NCBI GenBank assembly: GCA_002409745.1
Contig: DHOU01000028.1
Location: 1-18,249 of the forward strand
DNA length: 18,249 nt
Direction: 5' to 3'
DNA from: Bacteroidales bacterium UBA5382
Lineage (GTDB): Bacteria; Bacteroidota; Bacteroidia; Bacteroidales; Dysgonomonadaceae
Position 1 is the stretch's first letter. Each line of letters opens with the position of its first letter. Made by a program: the position numbers and the translations under genes. Below, piece after piece: positions 6,345 to 13,198 of the stretch. Under the pieces are notes generated by a model, which saw nothing but the letters and a program-made list of their open reading frames with translations, did no database searches and was not told the origin of the DNA.

Positions 6345-6608
6345 TTATCTTTTATCGGGAAGTTGACGTAATGTCTGAATCTTGGAGCTCCACGGCGAAT
6401 AGTCGTGCTGCGCATATTCTATGGTCAACACGCCGCTTTCCACATCGTGTACATCCTGATCCAATTCATAAAGGGCGGCAGCAATAACGGCTGCAACCTC
6501 CGCGTTCAAACCCGCATTTTGCGGTTCTTCCTGCAACGGCGCCGTGGAAGCATTTTCCACTTCAGGCGCCGAAGATTTTTTATTTCGTTTAAATAGACTC
6601 ATACCCAT
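6345..6608 (-). CDS. Small soluble OadG/MmdE-like subunit of the decarboxylase
   Basis: An 87-residue protein starting 6 bases after the mmdA stop. The N-terminus is basic (LFKRNKKSS), followed by an acidic linker (PEVENASTAPLQEEPQ) and a conserved-looking C-terminal domain, AEVAAVIAAALYELDQDVHD (36-55), then a strand (SGVLTIEYAQ) and YSPWSSKIQTLRQLPDKR. This A-rich helix plus short C-terminal strand and W-containing tail resembles the cytoplasmic tail of OadG/MmdD and the Veillonella epsilon chain MmdE, which bind the carboxyltransferase. No membrane helix is present. It may complement the anchor-only peptide at 4543-4686, so that the gamma/delta function is split in two. ATG at 6608 or the in-frame ATG at 6602 could be the start. 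Family assignment is from pattern and operon position. Confidence 0.6.
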   Translation of the reverse strand: MGMSLFKRNKKSSAPEVENASTAPLQEEPQNAGLNAEVAAVIAAALYELDQDVHDVESGVLTIEYAQHDYSPWSSKIQTLRQLPDKR

Positions 6609-6614
6609 ACAGAT

Positions 6615-8171
6615 TTATAAAGGTAAGTTATCATGCTTCTTAGCCGGATTCGTCAGCTTTTTATTACGCAATTGATGCAAAGCGCGAATCACACGGAAAC
6701 GGGTATTACGCGGTTCGATCACATCGTCGATATACCCATAGCGGGCAGCTTCATACGGATTGCAGAAGAGGTCGTTATACTCTTTCTTCTTCGCCTCCAC
6801 CACTTCGGCTTTCTGATCGCCGGCAGCGGCAATCTCTTTACTGTACAGCACTTCGATAGCGCCATCGGCACCCATCACGGCTATTTCGGCAGAAGGCCAT
6901 GCATAGTTGATATCACCACGCAGTTGCTTGCAACTCATTACAATGTGAGCGCCGCCATACGATTTGCGCAACGTAACGGTAATTTTCGGCACGGTGGCTT
7001 CTCCGTAAGCATACAGCAATTTCGCTCCATGAACGATCACGCCGCCGTACTCTTGACCGGTACCGGGTAAGAATCCGGGAACGTCGACCAACGTAACAAT
7101 AGGAATATTAAAGGCATCGCAAAAACGCACAAAACGCGCACCTTTGCGTGAAGCATTGATATCGAGTACTCCCGCCAAATATTTAGGTTGATTGGCTACG
7201 ATACCGACCGATTGTCCGTCGAAGCGGGCGAAACCCACAATGATATTCTTGGCATAATCGGCATGTACTTCCAGGAACTCGCCGTTATCGACAACAGAGC
7301 CCATAACTTCATACATATTATAAGGCCGGTTACCGTTATCCGGAATGATTTCGTTCAACAAATCATCGGCACGGTCTATCGGATCGTCATTTTCTACACG
7401 CGGAGCCTCTTCCATATTATTTTGAGGAATATAACTCAACAGAGAACGGATGAGTTGGAAGCCGTCTTCTTCTGTTTCAACCGAGAAATGAGCCACTCCC
7501 GATTTAGTGGTATGTACGGATGCCCCACCCAGGTTTTCCTGAGTAACATCTTCGCCCAATACGGTTTTCACAACCTTCGGGCCGGTAAGGAACATATAAG
7601 ACGTTCCTTGAGTCATAATATTAAAGTCGGTAAGGGCAGGCGAATAAACAGCTCCTCCGGCACAAGGCCCGAAGATACCGGATATTTGAGGGATCACACC
7701 CGAAGCAAGAATATTCCGCTGGAAAATTTCGGCATATCCCGCCAACGCGTTAATGCCTTCTTGAATACGGGCACCTCCCGAATCATTGATTCCGATAACG
7801 GGTGCGCCCATCTTCATGGCTTGGTCCATTACCTTGCATATTTTTTTCGATTGCATTTCGGACAACGATCCACCCGATACGGTAAAGTCTTGTGCAAAAA
7901 TATACACCAATCGACCGTCTATCGTTCCATATCCGGTAACCACTCCGTCACCGAGATATTTTTTCTTTTCCATCCCGAAATTGTGGCAACGATGTTCCAC
8001 AAACATATCGAATTCTTCGAAACTGCCTTCATCCAAAAGCATGGCAATACGTTCGCGGGCGGTATATTTACCTTTTTGGTGCTGCGACTCTATTCTTTTT
8101 TCGCCTCCTCCCAAGCGAGCTTTTTCACGCAATTGAATAAGTTCTTTAATCTTTTCAAGTTGTCGGCTCAT
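6615..8171 (-). CDS. mmdA: Methylmalonyl-CoA decarboxylase, alpha subunit (carboxyltransferase)
   Basis: With the ATG at 8171 this gives 518 residues, the family length, starting [20 protein letters not shown]. The open frame also allows an earlier ATG at 8207, but the extra 12 residues ([12 protein letters not shown]) are not family-like. The crotonase-fold carboxyltransferase has two halves. N-terminal half: [20 protein letters not shown] (91-110), [13 protein letters not shown] (128-140) and [11 protein letters not shown] (168-178), which form the first oxyanion hole. C-terminal half: [18 protein letters not shown] (362-379), [16 protein letters not shown] (402-417) and [16 protein letters not shown] (423-438), the second oxyanion hole. 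It moves the carboxyl group of methylmalonyl-CoA to the biotin of the carrier, releasing propionyl-CoA. It sits 69 bases downstream of the epimerase gene and is the second gene of the operon. Confidence 0.93.
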   Translation of the reverse strand: MSRQLEKIKELIQLREKARLGGGEKRIESQHQKGKYTARERIAMLLDEGSFEEFDMFVEHRCHNFGMEKKKYLGDGVVTGYGTIDGRLVYIFAQDFTVSGGSLSEMQSKKICKVMDQAMKMGAPVIGINDSGGARIQEGINALAGYAEIFQRNILASGVIPQISGIFGPCAGGAVYSPALTDFNIMTQGTSYMFLTGPKVVKTVLGEDVTQENLGGASVHTTKSGVAHFSVETEEDGFQLIRSLLSYIPQNNMEEAPRVENDDPIDRADDLLNEIIPDNGNRPYNMYEVMGSVVDNGEFLEVHADYAKNIIVGFARFDGQSVGIVANQPKYLAGVLDINASRKGARFVRFCDAFNIPIVTLVDVPGFLPGTGQEYGGVIVHGAKLLYAYGEATVPKITVTLRKSYGGAHIVMSCKQLRGDINYAWPSAEIAVMGADGAIEVLYSKEIAAAGDQKAEVVEAKKKEYNDLFCNPYEAARYGYIDDVIEPRNTRFRVIRALHQLRNKKLTNPAKKHDNLPL

Positions 8172-8240
8172 ATAAAATGTTTTTTTATTATTTGATAAAT
8201 AGTACAAGTTTACTTCTTTCTTTTTACTCGTAAGAAATCA

Positions 8241-8645
8241 TTACGGATGTTCACAGAGTTCGGTTAGGACTCCTCCCGTCGATTTGGGATGAAGAAAAGC
8301 AATCTGCAATCCTTCGGCACCCGGACGCGTTTGGTGGTCAATCAGTCGAACACCTTTAGCCTCTACTTCTTTCAAAGCTTCGTTCACCGCCTTCGTCGCA
8401 TACGCAATGTGATGAATGCCCTCGCCTCTCTTTTCGATAAATTTAGCGATGGTGCTTTCGGGACCGGTGGGTTCCAACAGTTCGATCTTCGTTTGCCCCA
8501 CTTTAAAGAAAGCGGTTTTTACTTTTTGATCCTCTACGGTTTCCACGTTATAACATTTCAACCCTAAGATTCCTTCGTAGTAAGGAAGTTGTTCTTCGAT
8601 GCTTTTTACAGCAATTCCAATGTGTTCAATGTGTGTAATTTCCAT
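8241..8645 (-). CDS. mce: Methylmalonyl-CoA epimerase
   Basis: A 134-residue VOC-superfamily metalloenzyme that interconverts (S)- and (R)-methylmalonyl-CoA in the cytoplasm, feeding the decarboxylase that follows. It is a double beta-alpha-beta-beta-beta protein. Metal ligands expected from the Propionibacterium enzyme are seen: His8 (THIEHIGIAV), Gln51 (VGQTKIELLEP), His79 (EGIHHIAYAT) and Glu129 (GGVLTELCEHP). The region ETVEDQKVKTAFF (36-47) supplies the conserved acid/base pair context. The start is the first ATG in a good alignment position and lies 23 bases after the expected transcription start. It is the first gene of the mmd operon and is preceded by a palindrome-bearing promoter. 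Confidence 0.95.
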   Translation of the reverse strand: MEITHIEHIGIAVKSIEEQLPYYEGILGLKCYNVETVEDQKVKTAFFKVGQTKIELLEPTGPESTIAKFIEKRGEGIHHIAYATKAVNEALKEVEAKGVRLIDHQTRPGAEGLQIAFLHPKSTGGVLTELCEHP

Positions 8646-8674
8646 ATCAATTTATTTTTATTTGACTTCGTGCG

Positions 8675-8682
8675 CAAAGTTA
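8675..8682 (-). promoter_or_regulatory. -7 element (TAACTTTG) of the mmd operon
   Basis: An exact TAnnTTTG on the minus strand. It predicts transcription from about 8668 and a 23-base leader to the mce ATG. The -33 position falls in or beyond the adjoining palindrome, and no exact TTTG is seen at 19-21 bases. Confidence 0.55.
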
Positions 8683-8703
8683 CTGTTTTAATACGTAAAA
8701 CAG
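8683..8703. promoter_or_regulatory. Perfect 8-5-8 palindrome, probable operator
   Basis: CTGTTTTA (8683-8690), a 5-base spacer, and TAAAACAG (8696-8703) form a perfect inverted repeat, directly next to the -7 element and filling the -10 to -33 interval. This geometry suits a dimeric repressor or an activator. The regulator is unknown; no regulator gene is adjacent. Confidence 0.6.
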
Positions 8704-8750
8704 AACAACAAAACAGACTTATTTTTTGTGATTTTATCTCCCGTAAAGCA

Positions 8751-9737
8751 TTAAATCGAAGAAATAAGCAATACTTCGCGTAACTCTTCACTTATTTCGC
8801 GTTCTTTCTTTATCGCCCGTTTAAACGGAACATAGTCGATTTCATTTTCACGAATACCGATCATGACGTTACGTTGGTTTTCGAGCAATGCTTGTATGGC
8901 CGCAATACCCATCCGGCTGGCAAGTATGCGGTCTTGCGCCGACGGCGAACCGCCTCGCTGCAAGTGTCCGAGAATAGAAACACGTACATCGTATTGGGGA
9001 TATTCTTGTTTTACCCGTTCGGCCAATTGAAGGGCGCCTCCGGTAATCTCACCTTCCGTAACTAATATGATGCTACTGTTTTTTGATTTGCGGAATCCCT
9101 GTTCAATAAGTTCTCCCAATTGGTCCTTCTTCAAACTGATTTCAGGGATAATGGCAGCTTCGGCTCCGGCCGCGATGGCGCTGTTAAGGGCAAGAAAGCC
9201 GCAGTTACGTCCCATCACTTCGATGAAGAATAATCGCTCGTGCGAGGTGGCGGTATCCCGGATTTTATCGACGGATTGCATGATGGTGTTTAGAGCCGTA
9301 TCGTATCCGATAGTGACATCCGTACCATTCAGGTCGTTATCGATGGTGCCGGGTAGCCCGACAATAGGAATATCATACTCATTGCCAAAGATACTGGCAC
9401 CGGTAAGCGACCCGTCGCCCCCTATGACCACCAATGCATCGATACCATGCTTTTGCATGTTCTCAAAGGCCACCTTACGTCCTTCGGGATCCATAAACTC
9501 CGCTGAACGGGCGGTTTTAAGAATCGTGCCGCCTTGCTGAATAATATTGCTGACGCTATTCGTCTTGAACTCTTCGATTTCATTACTGATTAATCCTTTG
9601 TATCCTCTATAGATACCAAAAACCCGCATATTATTAAAAATCGCGGCGCGCGTCACCGAACGAATGGCGGCATTCATACCCGGAGCGTCCCCTCCCGAAG
9701 TAAGCACACCGATACTTTTTATACTATAGTCCACCAT
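8751..9737 (-). CDS. pfkA: ATP-dependent 6-phosphofructokinase
   Basis: A 328-residue PfkA of normal length, in the cytoplasm, phosphorylating fructose 6-phosphate in glycolysis. The N-terminal ATP-binding region is [20 protein letters not shown] (10-29). The GGDGS motif (106-110) has Gly, not Asp, in its fourth position, which marks an ATP rather than a PPi enzyme. The catalytic loop PGTIDND (129-135) holds Asp133 (general base) and Asp135. [12 protein letters not shown] (173-184) and [16 protein letters not shown] bind sugar phosphate. The C-terminal half ([19 protein letters not shown] and following) is also regular. It has its own promoter (9797-9828). It lies upstream of mce on the same strand with 105 bases between, so glycolysis and propionate production are neighbours but appear to be separate units. 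Confidence 0.97.
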   Translation of the reverse strand: MVDYSIKSIGVLTSGGDAPGMNAAIRSVTRAAIFNNMRVFGIYRGYKGLISNEIEEFKTNSVSNIIQQGGTILKTARSAEFMDPEGRKVAFENMQKHGIDALVVIGGDGSLTGASIFGNEYDIPIVGLPGTIDNDLNGTDVTIGYDTALNTIMQSVDKIRDTATSHERLFFIEVMGRNCGFLALNSAIAAGAEAAIIPEISLKKDQLGELIEQGFRKSKNSSIILVTEGEITGGALQLAERVKQEYPQYDVRVSILGHLQRGGSPSAQDRILASRMGIAAIQALLENQRNVMIGIRENEIDYVPFKRAIKKEREISEELREVLLISSI

Positions 9738-9796
9738 GAAAATGAATATTTAAATGTGAAATTTTTCTTTATCGATTTTCCAAAAACAATGAATCG

Positions 9797-9828
9797 CAAA
9801 GATATATTTTTTTTGTCAGGGCAACAAA
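9797..9828 (-). promoter_or_regulatory. pfkA promoter: TTTG-N20-TATCTTTG
   Basis: On the minus strand TTTG (9828-9825) is followed after exactly 20 bases by TATCTTTG (9804-9797), an ideal match to the Bacteroidota -33/-7 promoter. Transcription would start near 9790, giving a leader of about 53 bases. The -33 TTTG is part of the T-tract of the ispH terminator. Confidence 0.7.
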
Positions 9829-9855
9829 AAAAGGCTGCCTAAAAAGCAGCCTTTT
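9829..9855 (-). terminator. Intrinsic terminator overlapping the ispH stop codon
   Basis: On the minus strand AAAAGGCTGC (9855-9846), a 7-base loop TTTTTAG, then GCAGCCTTTT (9838-9829), followed by more T. The upstream arm encodes the last residues of IspH (E-K-A-A), and the stop codon TAG lies in the loop. The stem is perfect over 10 base pairs including the A-T ends. Confidence 0.85.
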
Positions 9856-10735
9856 CCACCGACAGTTCGGGCTTGATTTTTATAATGTTTCGTGCGACGG
9901 CTTCCATCTGCCACATGGGCGTGGAAGTAGCGCCGCAAATTCCGATTCGTACGTCTCCTTTCAGCAAATCCGGATCGATTTCATCCGGCGTGTGAATAAA
10001 ATAGGAATTCGGGTTGGCTTTCTTACACTCGGCAAAGAGCACTTTTCCGTTCGAGCTTTTTTCTCCGGCGATAAAGAAGATCAGATCGTGGTTCAAAGCG
10101 AACTCGCGGATATTCGGCACCCTATTTGAAACCTGCCGGCAAATGGTGTCGAAAAACTCAAATTGGGCATCACCCTCCATTCGCGAGGCTATCAGATTAC
10201 TGATTTCCTGTAATCCGTCGAGCGGTTTAGTCGTTTGGGAGAATAAACTGATATCGCGGGTAAAATCCAACTTCTCAATATCTTCCTTGTTTTCAATCAC
10301 GATTGCCGACTCATCGGTTTGACCAAGCAGTCCATTCACTTCCGCATGCCCTTTTTTGCCGTAAATGACAATCTGTGCATCTTGGTTCGACTTATTGACA
10401 AATTTCTTCCGAATTCGCTTTTGCAAACCAAGCACGACCGGACAAGACGCATCGATAATCTCGATATTGTTCTCTTTGGCTATTTCGTAGGTACTGGGCG
10501 GCTCGCCATGAGCACGCAATAACACCCGCACGTTCCGCAGTTTTTTAAATTGCTCGTGATCGATTGTCACCAACCCCATCTCGGCGAGACGTTGTACTTC
10601 CACATTATTATGAACGATATCCCCCAAGCAATATAGGGTACCGCCTTTTTTCAATTCTTCTTCCGCTTTGCTGATGGCTTTCGCCACCCCGAAGCAGCAG
10701 CCGGATTGTTTATCTATTTCCAGTTTGTATGCCAT
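9839..10735 (-). CDS. ispH: 4-hydroxy-3-methylbut-2-enyl diphosphate reductase
   Basis: With the ATG at 10735 the product is 298 residues (MAYKLEIDKQSGCCFGVAKA), the family length. An earlier in-frame ATG at 10765 adds ten residues with no family match. IspH is the last enzyme of the MEP isoprenoid pathway: it reduces HMBPP to IPP and DMAPP with a [4Fe-4S] cluster. The cluster cysteines are seen in SGCCFGV (Cys14), DASCPVV and FDTICRQVSNR. The substrate-binding SSN (GEKSSNGKVLF), the GKKGHAEVNG glutamate and GATSTPMWQMEAV near the end are also present. Its start overlaps the end of cmk by 26 bases in another frame, so translation is probably coupled. A terminator starts within its last codons. 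Confidence 0.95.
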   Translation of the reverse strand: MAYKLEIDKQSGCCFGVAKAISKAEEELKKGGTLYCLGDIVHNNVEVQRLAEMGLVTIDHEQFKKLRNVRVLLRAHGEPPSTYEIAKENNIEIIDASCPVVLGLQKRIRKKFVNKSNQDAQIVIYGKKGHAEVNGLLGQTDESAIVIENKEDIEKLDFTRDISLFSQTTKPLDGLQEISNLIASRMEGDAQFEFFDTICRQVSNRVPNIREFALNHDLIFFIAGEKSSNGKVLFAECKKANPNSYFIHTPDEIDPDLLKGDVRIGICGATSTPMWQMEAVARNIIKIKPELSVEKAAF

Positions 10736-11429
10736 ATTGCTGTATTGTTTTATGAAACATATCAACGGCCCATTGGAACTGTTCCTGTATATTTACATGC
10801 GAATTATCCAGTTCAATGGCGTCCGGCGCTTTTCGTAAAGGACTTTCGGCTCGTGTGGTATCGCGCAAGTCGCGTTCTTTCACATTGGCTAAGACATCTT
10901 CGTAAGTCGCGCTATGATCGCCTTTCTCTTGCATTTCAGCAAACCGCCGTTGAGCTCGTACTTCAGGAGGCGCCGTAAGAAAGAGTTTTAATTCCGCATC
11001 GGGAAACACGACCGTCCCAATATCGCGACCGTCCATCACAACGCCTTTCTGTTTACCCAGTTCCTGCTGTTGGCGGACCAGTTCTCTGCGCACAAAACTG
11101 AGTGTGCTCACACGGCTTGCCCCATTCGAGACTTCTAATGTACGGATATCTTTTTCGACATTTTCCCCGTTTAAATACGTCTCCTGAACACCTTTATCGT
11201 TTGTTCGAAAAGTGATGCGAATGCCGGGGATTTGTCTCCGCAACGCATCTTCATCCAAAGAGTGATTATCCATCCACCCATTGCGAAGGGCATAAAGCGA
11301 CACCGCACGATACATTGCCCCGCTATCGATATACATATATCCGATTTCCTTAGCCAATTGTTTAGCCATCGTACTTTTGCCACAAGAGGAATAACCGTCG
11401 ATGGCAATATTTATTTTATTTTTTTGCAT
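10710..11429 (-). CDS. cmk: Cytidylate kinase
   Basis: A 239-residue P-loop kinase that phosphorylates CMP and dCMP. The Walker A motif GYSSCGKST lies at 12-20. The CMP-binding strand and loop YIDSGAMYRAVSLYAL follow at about 33-48. The CMP kinase insert covers about 60-110, and the sequence DGRDIGTVVFPDAELKLFLTAPPEVRAQRR (about 137-166) is the family signature, with a lid rich in Arg (VKERDLRDTTRAESPL). Length fits the bacterial Cmk. The downstream ispH start overlaps its last 26 bases; in many Bacteroidota cmk and ispH are neighbours. Transcription probably begins near 11454 from the TAnnTTTG element at 11461-11468. Confidence 0.96.
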   Translation of the reverse strand: MQKNKINIAIDGYSSCGKSTMAKQLAKEIGYMYIDSGAMYRAVSLYALRNGWMDNHSLDEDALRRQIPGIRITFRTNDKGVQETYLNGENVEKDIRTLEVSNGASRVSTLSFVRRELVRQQQELGKQKGVVMDGRDIGTVVFPDAELKLFLTAPPEVRAQRRFAEMQEKGDHSATYEDVLANVKERDLRDTTRAESPLRKAPDAIELDNSHVNIQEQFQWAVDMFHKTIQQYGIQTGNR

Positions 11430-11460
11430 GTCGAAAAATAAATCATCATCTAAACAATCG

Positions 11461-11468
11461 CAAAGATA
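11461..11468 (-). promoter_or_regulatory. -7 element (TATCTTTG) of cmk-ispH
   Basis: An exact TAnnTTTG on the minus strand, 32 bases before the cmk ATG. It predicts a leader of about 25 bases. No clear TTTG -33 element is seen. Confidence 0.5.
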
Positions 11469-11544
11469 GAATGTTTTTTCTTCGCCGTGTTTTAACTAAA
11501 ATACAAATATATGGCCGGAATGAGTAAAAGAAGAAAAAAAATAA

Positions 11545-11552
11545 TACTTTTG
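11545..11552 (+). promoter_or_regulatory. -7 element (TACTTTTG) of the lipoprotein gene
   Basis: An exact TAnnTTTG on the plus strand, giving a start near 11559 and a leader of about 55 bases before the ATG at 11614. The 184-base divergent spacer between cmk and this gene holds the two promoters and nothing else I can name. Confidence 0.5.
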
Positions 11553-11613
11553 CAGTAACATTTTCTGTTCTTTTTCATCTATATGATAGAGTTTAAACCA
11601 CAGATATAAAATA

Positions 11614-12099
11614 ATGGGTACAAAACATACAATTCTGTTCGCTTTTATTTTTCTTAGTTATTTTTTGACGGCCTATTCATGTGCTGAAGAAGTGAGTGAG
11701 CATGAGTTGGATTTGCAATCTCCTTACGAAACAGAATGGAAGTTCGAGAAGGATATCGAAGGGGACAATCTCTCCAACAACCGTAGATCGACGAACGAAG
11801 AAGAGCCGTTTGTCCCTTTTTTACTGAAATTCAATCGCGACAATACCTTTACCGGCACCTCTTCTAACAATCGGTTCCAAGGCCAATACACCATAAACAC
11901 CACACGAAGCATTCTCTCCATCATCGACATAGAGAAACAAAACCCCCATTTGATGGAAACAAAAGAGGGCTTTCGTTATATGGCGAATTTAAAAAATGTA
12001 AAATACTATTCCGTGTCGTATGCCAACTCCATTAAGGTGTTGCGCCTCTATTACTCAGACAATAAAGAAAATTACTTACAATACAAAGAGCGAAAATAA
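11614..12099 (+). CDS. Lipoprotein with META-like (HslJ-type) domain
   Basis: A 161-residue protein with a lipoprotein signal: hydrophobic core ILFAFIFLSYFLTA followed by AYSC, with Cys23 as the likely lipidated residue (the -2 Tyr is tolerated in relaxed Bacteroidota lipoboxes). The mature part reads ETEWKFEKDIEGDNL (about 39-53), then PFLLKFNRDNTFTGTSSNNR (about 68-87), then FQGQYTINTTRSILSIIDIE. This is the pattern of META/DUF306 domains (W-x-L ... F ... G-x-x-C-N-x-(F/Y)-x-G-x-Y), with the usual Cys replaced by Ser. Such proteins are envelope-associated and of unclear function. A near-perfect hairpin follows the stop at 12124-12149, and its downstream neighbour korB converges on it. Confidence 0.6.
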   Translation: MGTKHTILFAFIFLSYFLTAYSCAEEVSEHELDLQSPYETEWKFEKDIEGDNLSNNRRSTNEEEPFVPFLLKFNRDNTFTGTSSNNRFQGQYTINTTRSILSIIDIEKQNPHLMETKEGFRYMANLKNVKYYSVSYANSIKVLRLYYSDNKENYLQYKERK

Positions 12100-12123
12100 G
12101 AAAGTTGCCTAACCGAAACTCTC

Positions 12124-12149
12124 GCCTCGAGTTGTTTTCCTTTCGAGGC
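12124..12149. terminator. Weak hairpin between convergent genes
   Basis: GCCTCGA (12124-12130) and TCGAGGC (12143-12149) form a 7-bp stem with a 12-base loop, in the 52-base gap between the lipoprotein stop and the korB stop. The T-run is short (TTT on the plus strand), so termination is likely inefficient. Confidence 0.4.
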
Positions 12150-12151
12150 TT

Positions 12152-13198
12152 TCACTTCACTTCCCACACATTGGGGGAAGACAATAAGAATTCCGTAAAT
12201 GTTTTCTTCCCTTTTTTCTGACGGACCGTATCGAGTTGTTTTTGATAGGATTCGTCATACGTCGGAGCCGCTACATTCCTTATTACGCCCAATGCTACCG
12301 GCAAATTATCGACATAGCCCATAGTCGCCAGTTTTAAATGCAGCGTATTATCCTGACATGAAGCATCGTGCACCAATACATCCTCCATTGTATAACCGTC
12401 CTCTCCGATAGTGACCGCTTTTAAACGCCATCCATCAGCGACAATTCCCTGATTGTTTTCCGTGCCGAAAAGCATTTTTTCTCCCTGTTTTAGAAGAATG
12501 GTACGTTCTGCCCTCCACGTACGGTCGGTGATATTTTTATGAATCCCGTCATTAAAAATGACACAATTCTGCAATACTTCCACCACCGAAGCGCCTTTAT
12601 GCCTGGCGGCATTCACCAACAAATCGGTTTGGCTTTTCATATCGACATCAATCGCACGCCCGAAAAAAGTTCCCCGCGCTCCTAAGCACAATTCGGCAGG
12701 ATGAAAAGGATCTTCCACCGTACCGTAAGGAGATGTTTTGGATACGAATCCCCTGTCGGACGTAGGGGAATATTGTCCTTTCGTCAACCCGTAAATTTTA
12801 TTATTAAAAAGGATGATATTCAAATCGATATTCCGGCGGATAGCATGAATAAAGTGATTTCCTCCAATGGCGAGCGAATCCCCGTCGCCGGTCACCACCC
12901 ATACGCTCAGTTGGGGATTGGCAACCTTAACGCCCGTAGCAATCGCCGGCGCCCGCCCGTGAATACTATGAAACCCATAGGTATTCATATAATAAGGCAA
13001 ACGAGACGAACATCCGATACCGGACACGACCACGGTTTCATGCGGTGGAATGTGCAATTCGGCCATCGCCTTCTGCAAACAATTCAAAATAGCATGGTCT
13101 CCACAACCCGGACACCAACGCACATTACTTCCATTTTTATAATCTTTCGACTGATAAGCCGGAACTTCCACTTCCTTTATGTCTATGTTTTCCATCAT
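12152..13198 (-). CDS. korB: 2-oxoacid:ferredoxin oxidoreductase, beta subunit
   Basis: A 348-residue thiamine-diphosphate subunit. The N-terminal WCPGCGDH (28-35) is a conserved Cys pair of this family; together with a later Cys (GIGCSSR, 61-66) it helps hold the cluster or active site. The TPP/Mg motif is GDGDSLAIGGNHF (104-116) to FNNKIYGLTKGQYSP (131-145), the G-D-G ... N-N signature. The enzyme oxidises 2-oxoglutarate (or another 2-oxoacid) to an acyl-CoA with reduction of ferredoxin; in fermenting Bacteroidota it may run in reverse. The first ATG directly abuts the korA stop with no gap; a second ATG follows immediately (13195). Substrate 2-oxoglutarate is inferred from the similarity to KorB rather than Por/Vor proteins. 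Confidence 0.92.
   Translation of the reverse strand: MMENIDIKEVEVPAYQSKDYKNGSNVRWCPGCGDHAILNCLQKAMAELHIPPHETVVVSGIGCSSRLPYYMNTYGFHSIHGRAPAIATGVKVANPQLSVWVVTGDGDSLAIGGNHFIHAIRRNIDLNIILFNNKIYGLTKGQYSPTSDRGFVSKTSPYGTVEDPFHPAELCLGARGTFFGRAIDVDMKSQTDLLVNAARHKGASVVEVLQNCVIFNDGIHKNITDRTWRAERTILLKQGEKMLFGTENNQGIVADGWRLKAVTIGEDGYTMEDVLVHDASCQDNTLHLKLATMGYVDNLPVALGVIRNVAAPTYDESYQKQLDTVRQKKGKKTFTEFLLSSPNVWEVK

Noticed and set aside
7188..8195. 335-codon open frame on the plus strand opposite mmdA
   Set aside because: It lies wholly antisense to a well-supported gene, has a composition unlike a real protein (many His, Phe, Arg from reversed codons) and no recognisable motif.
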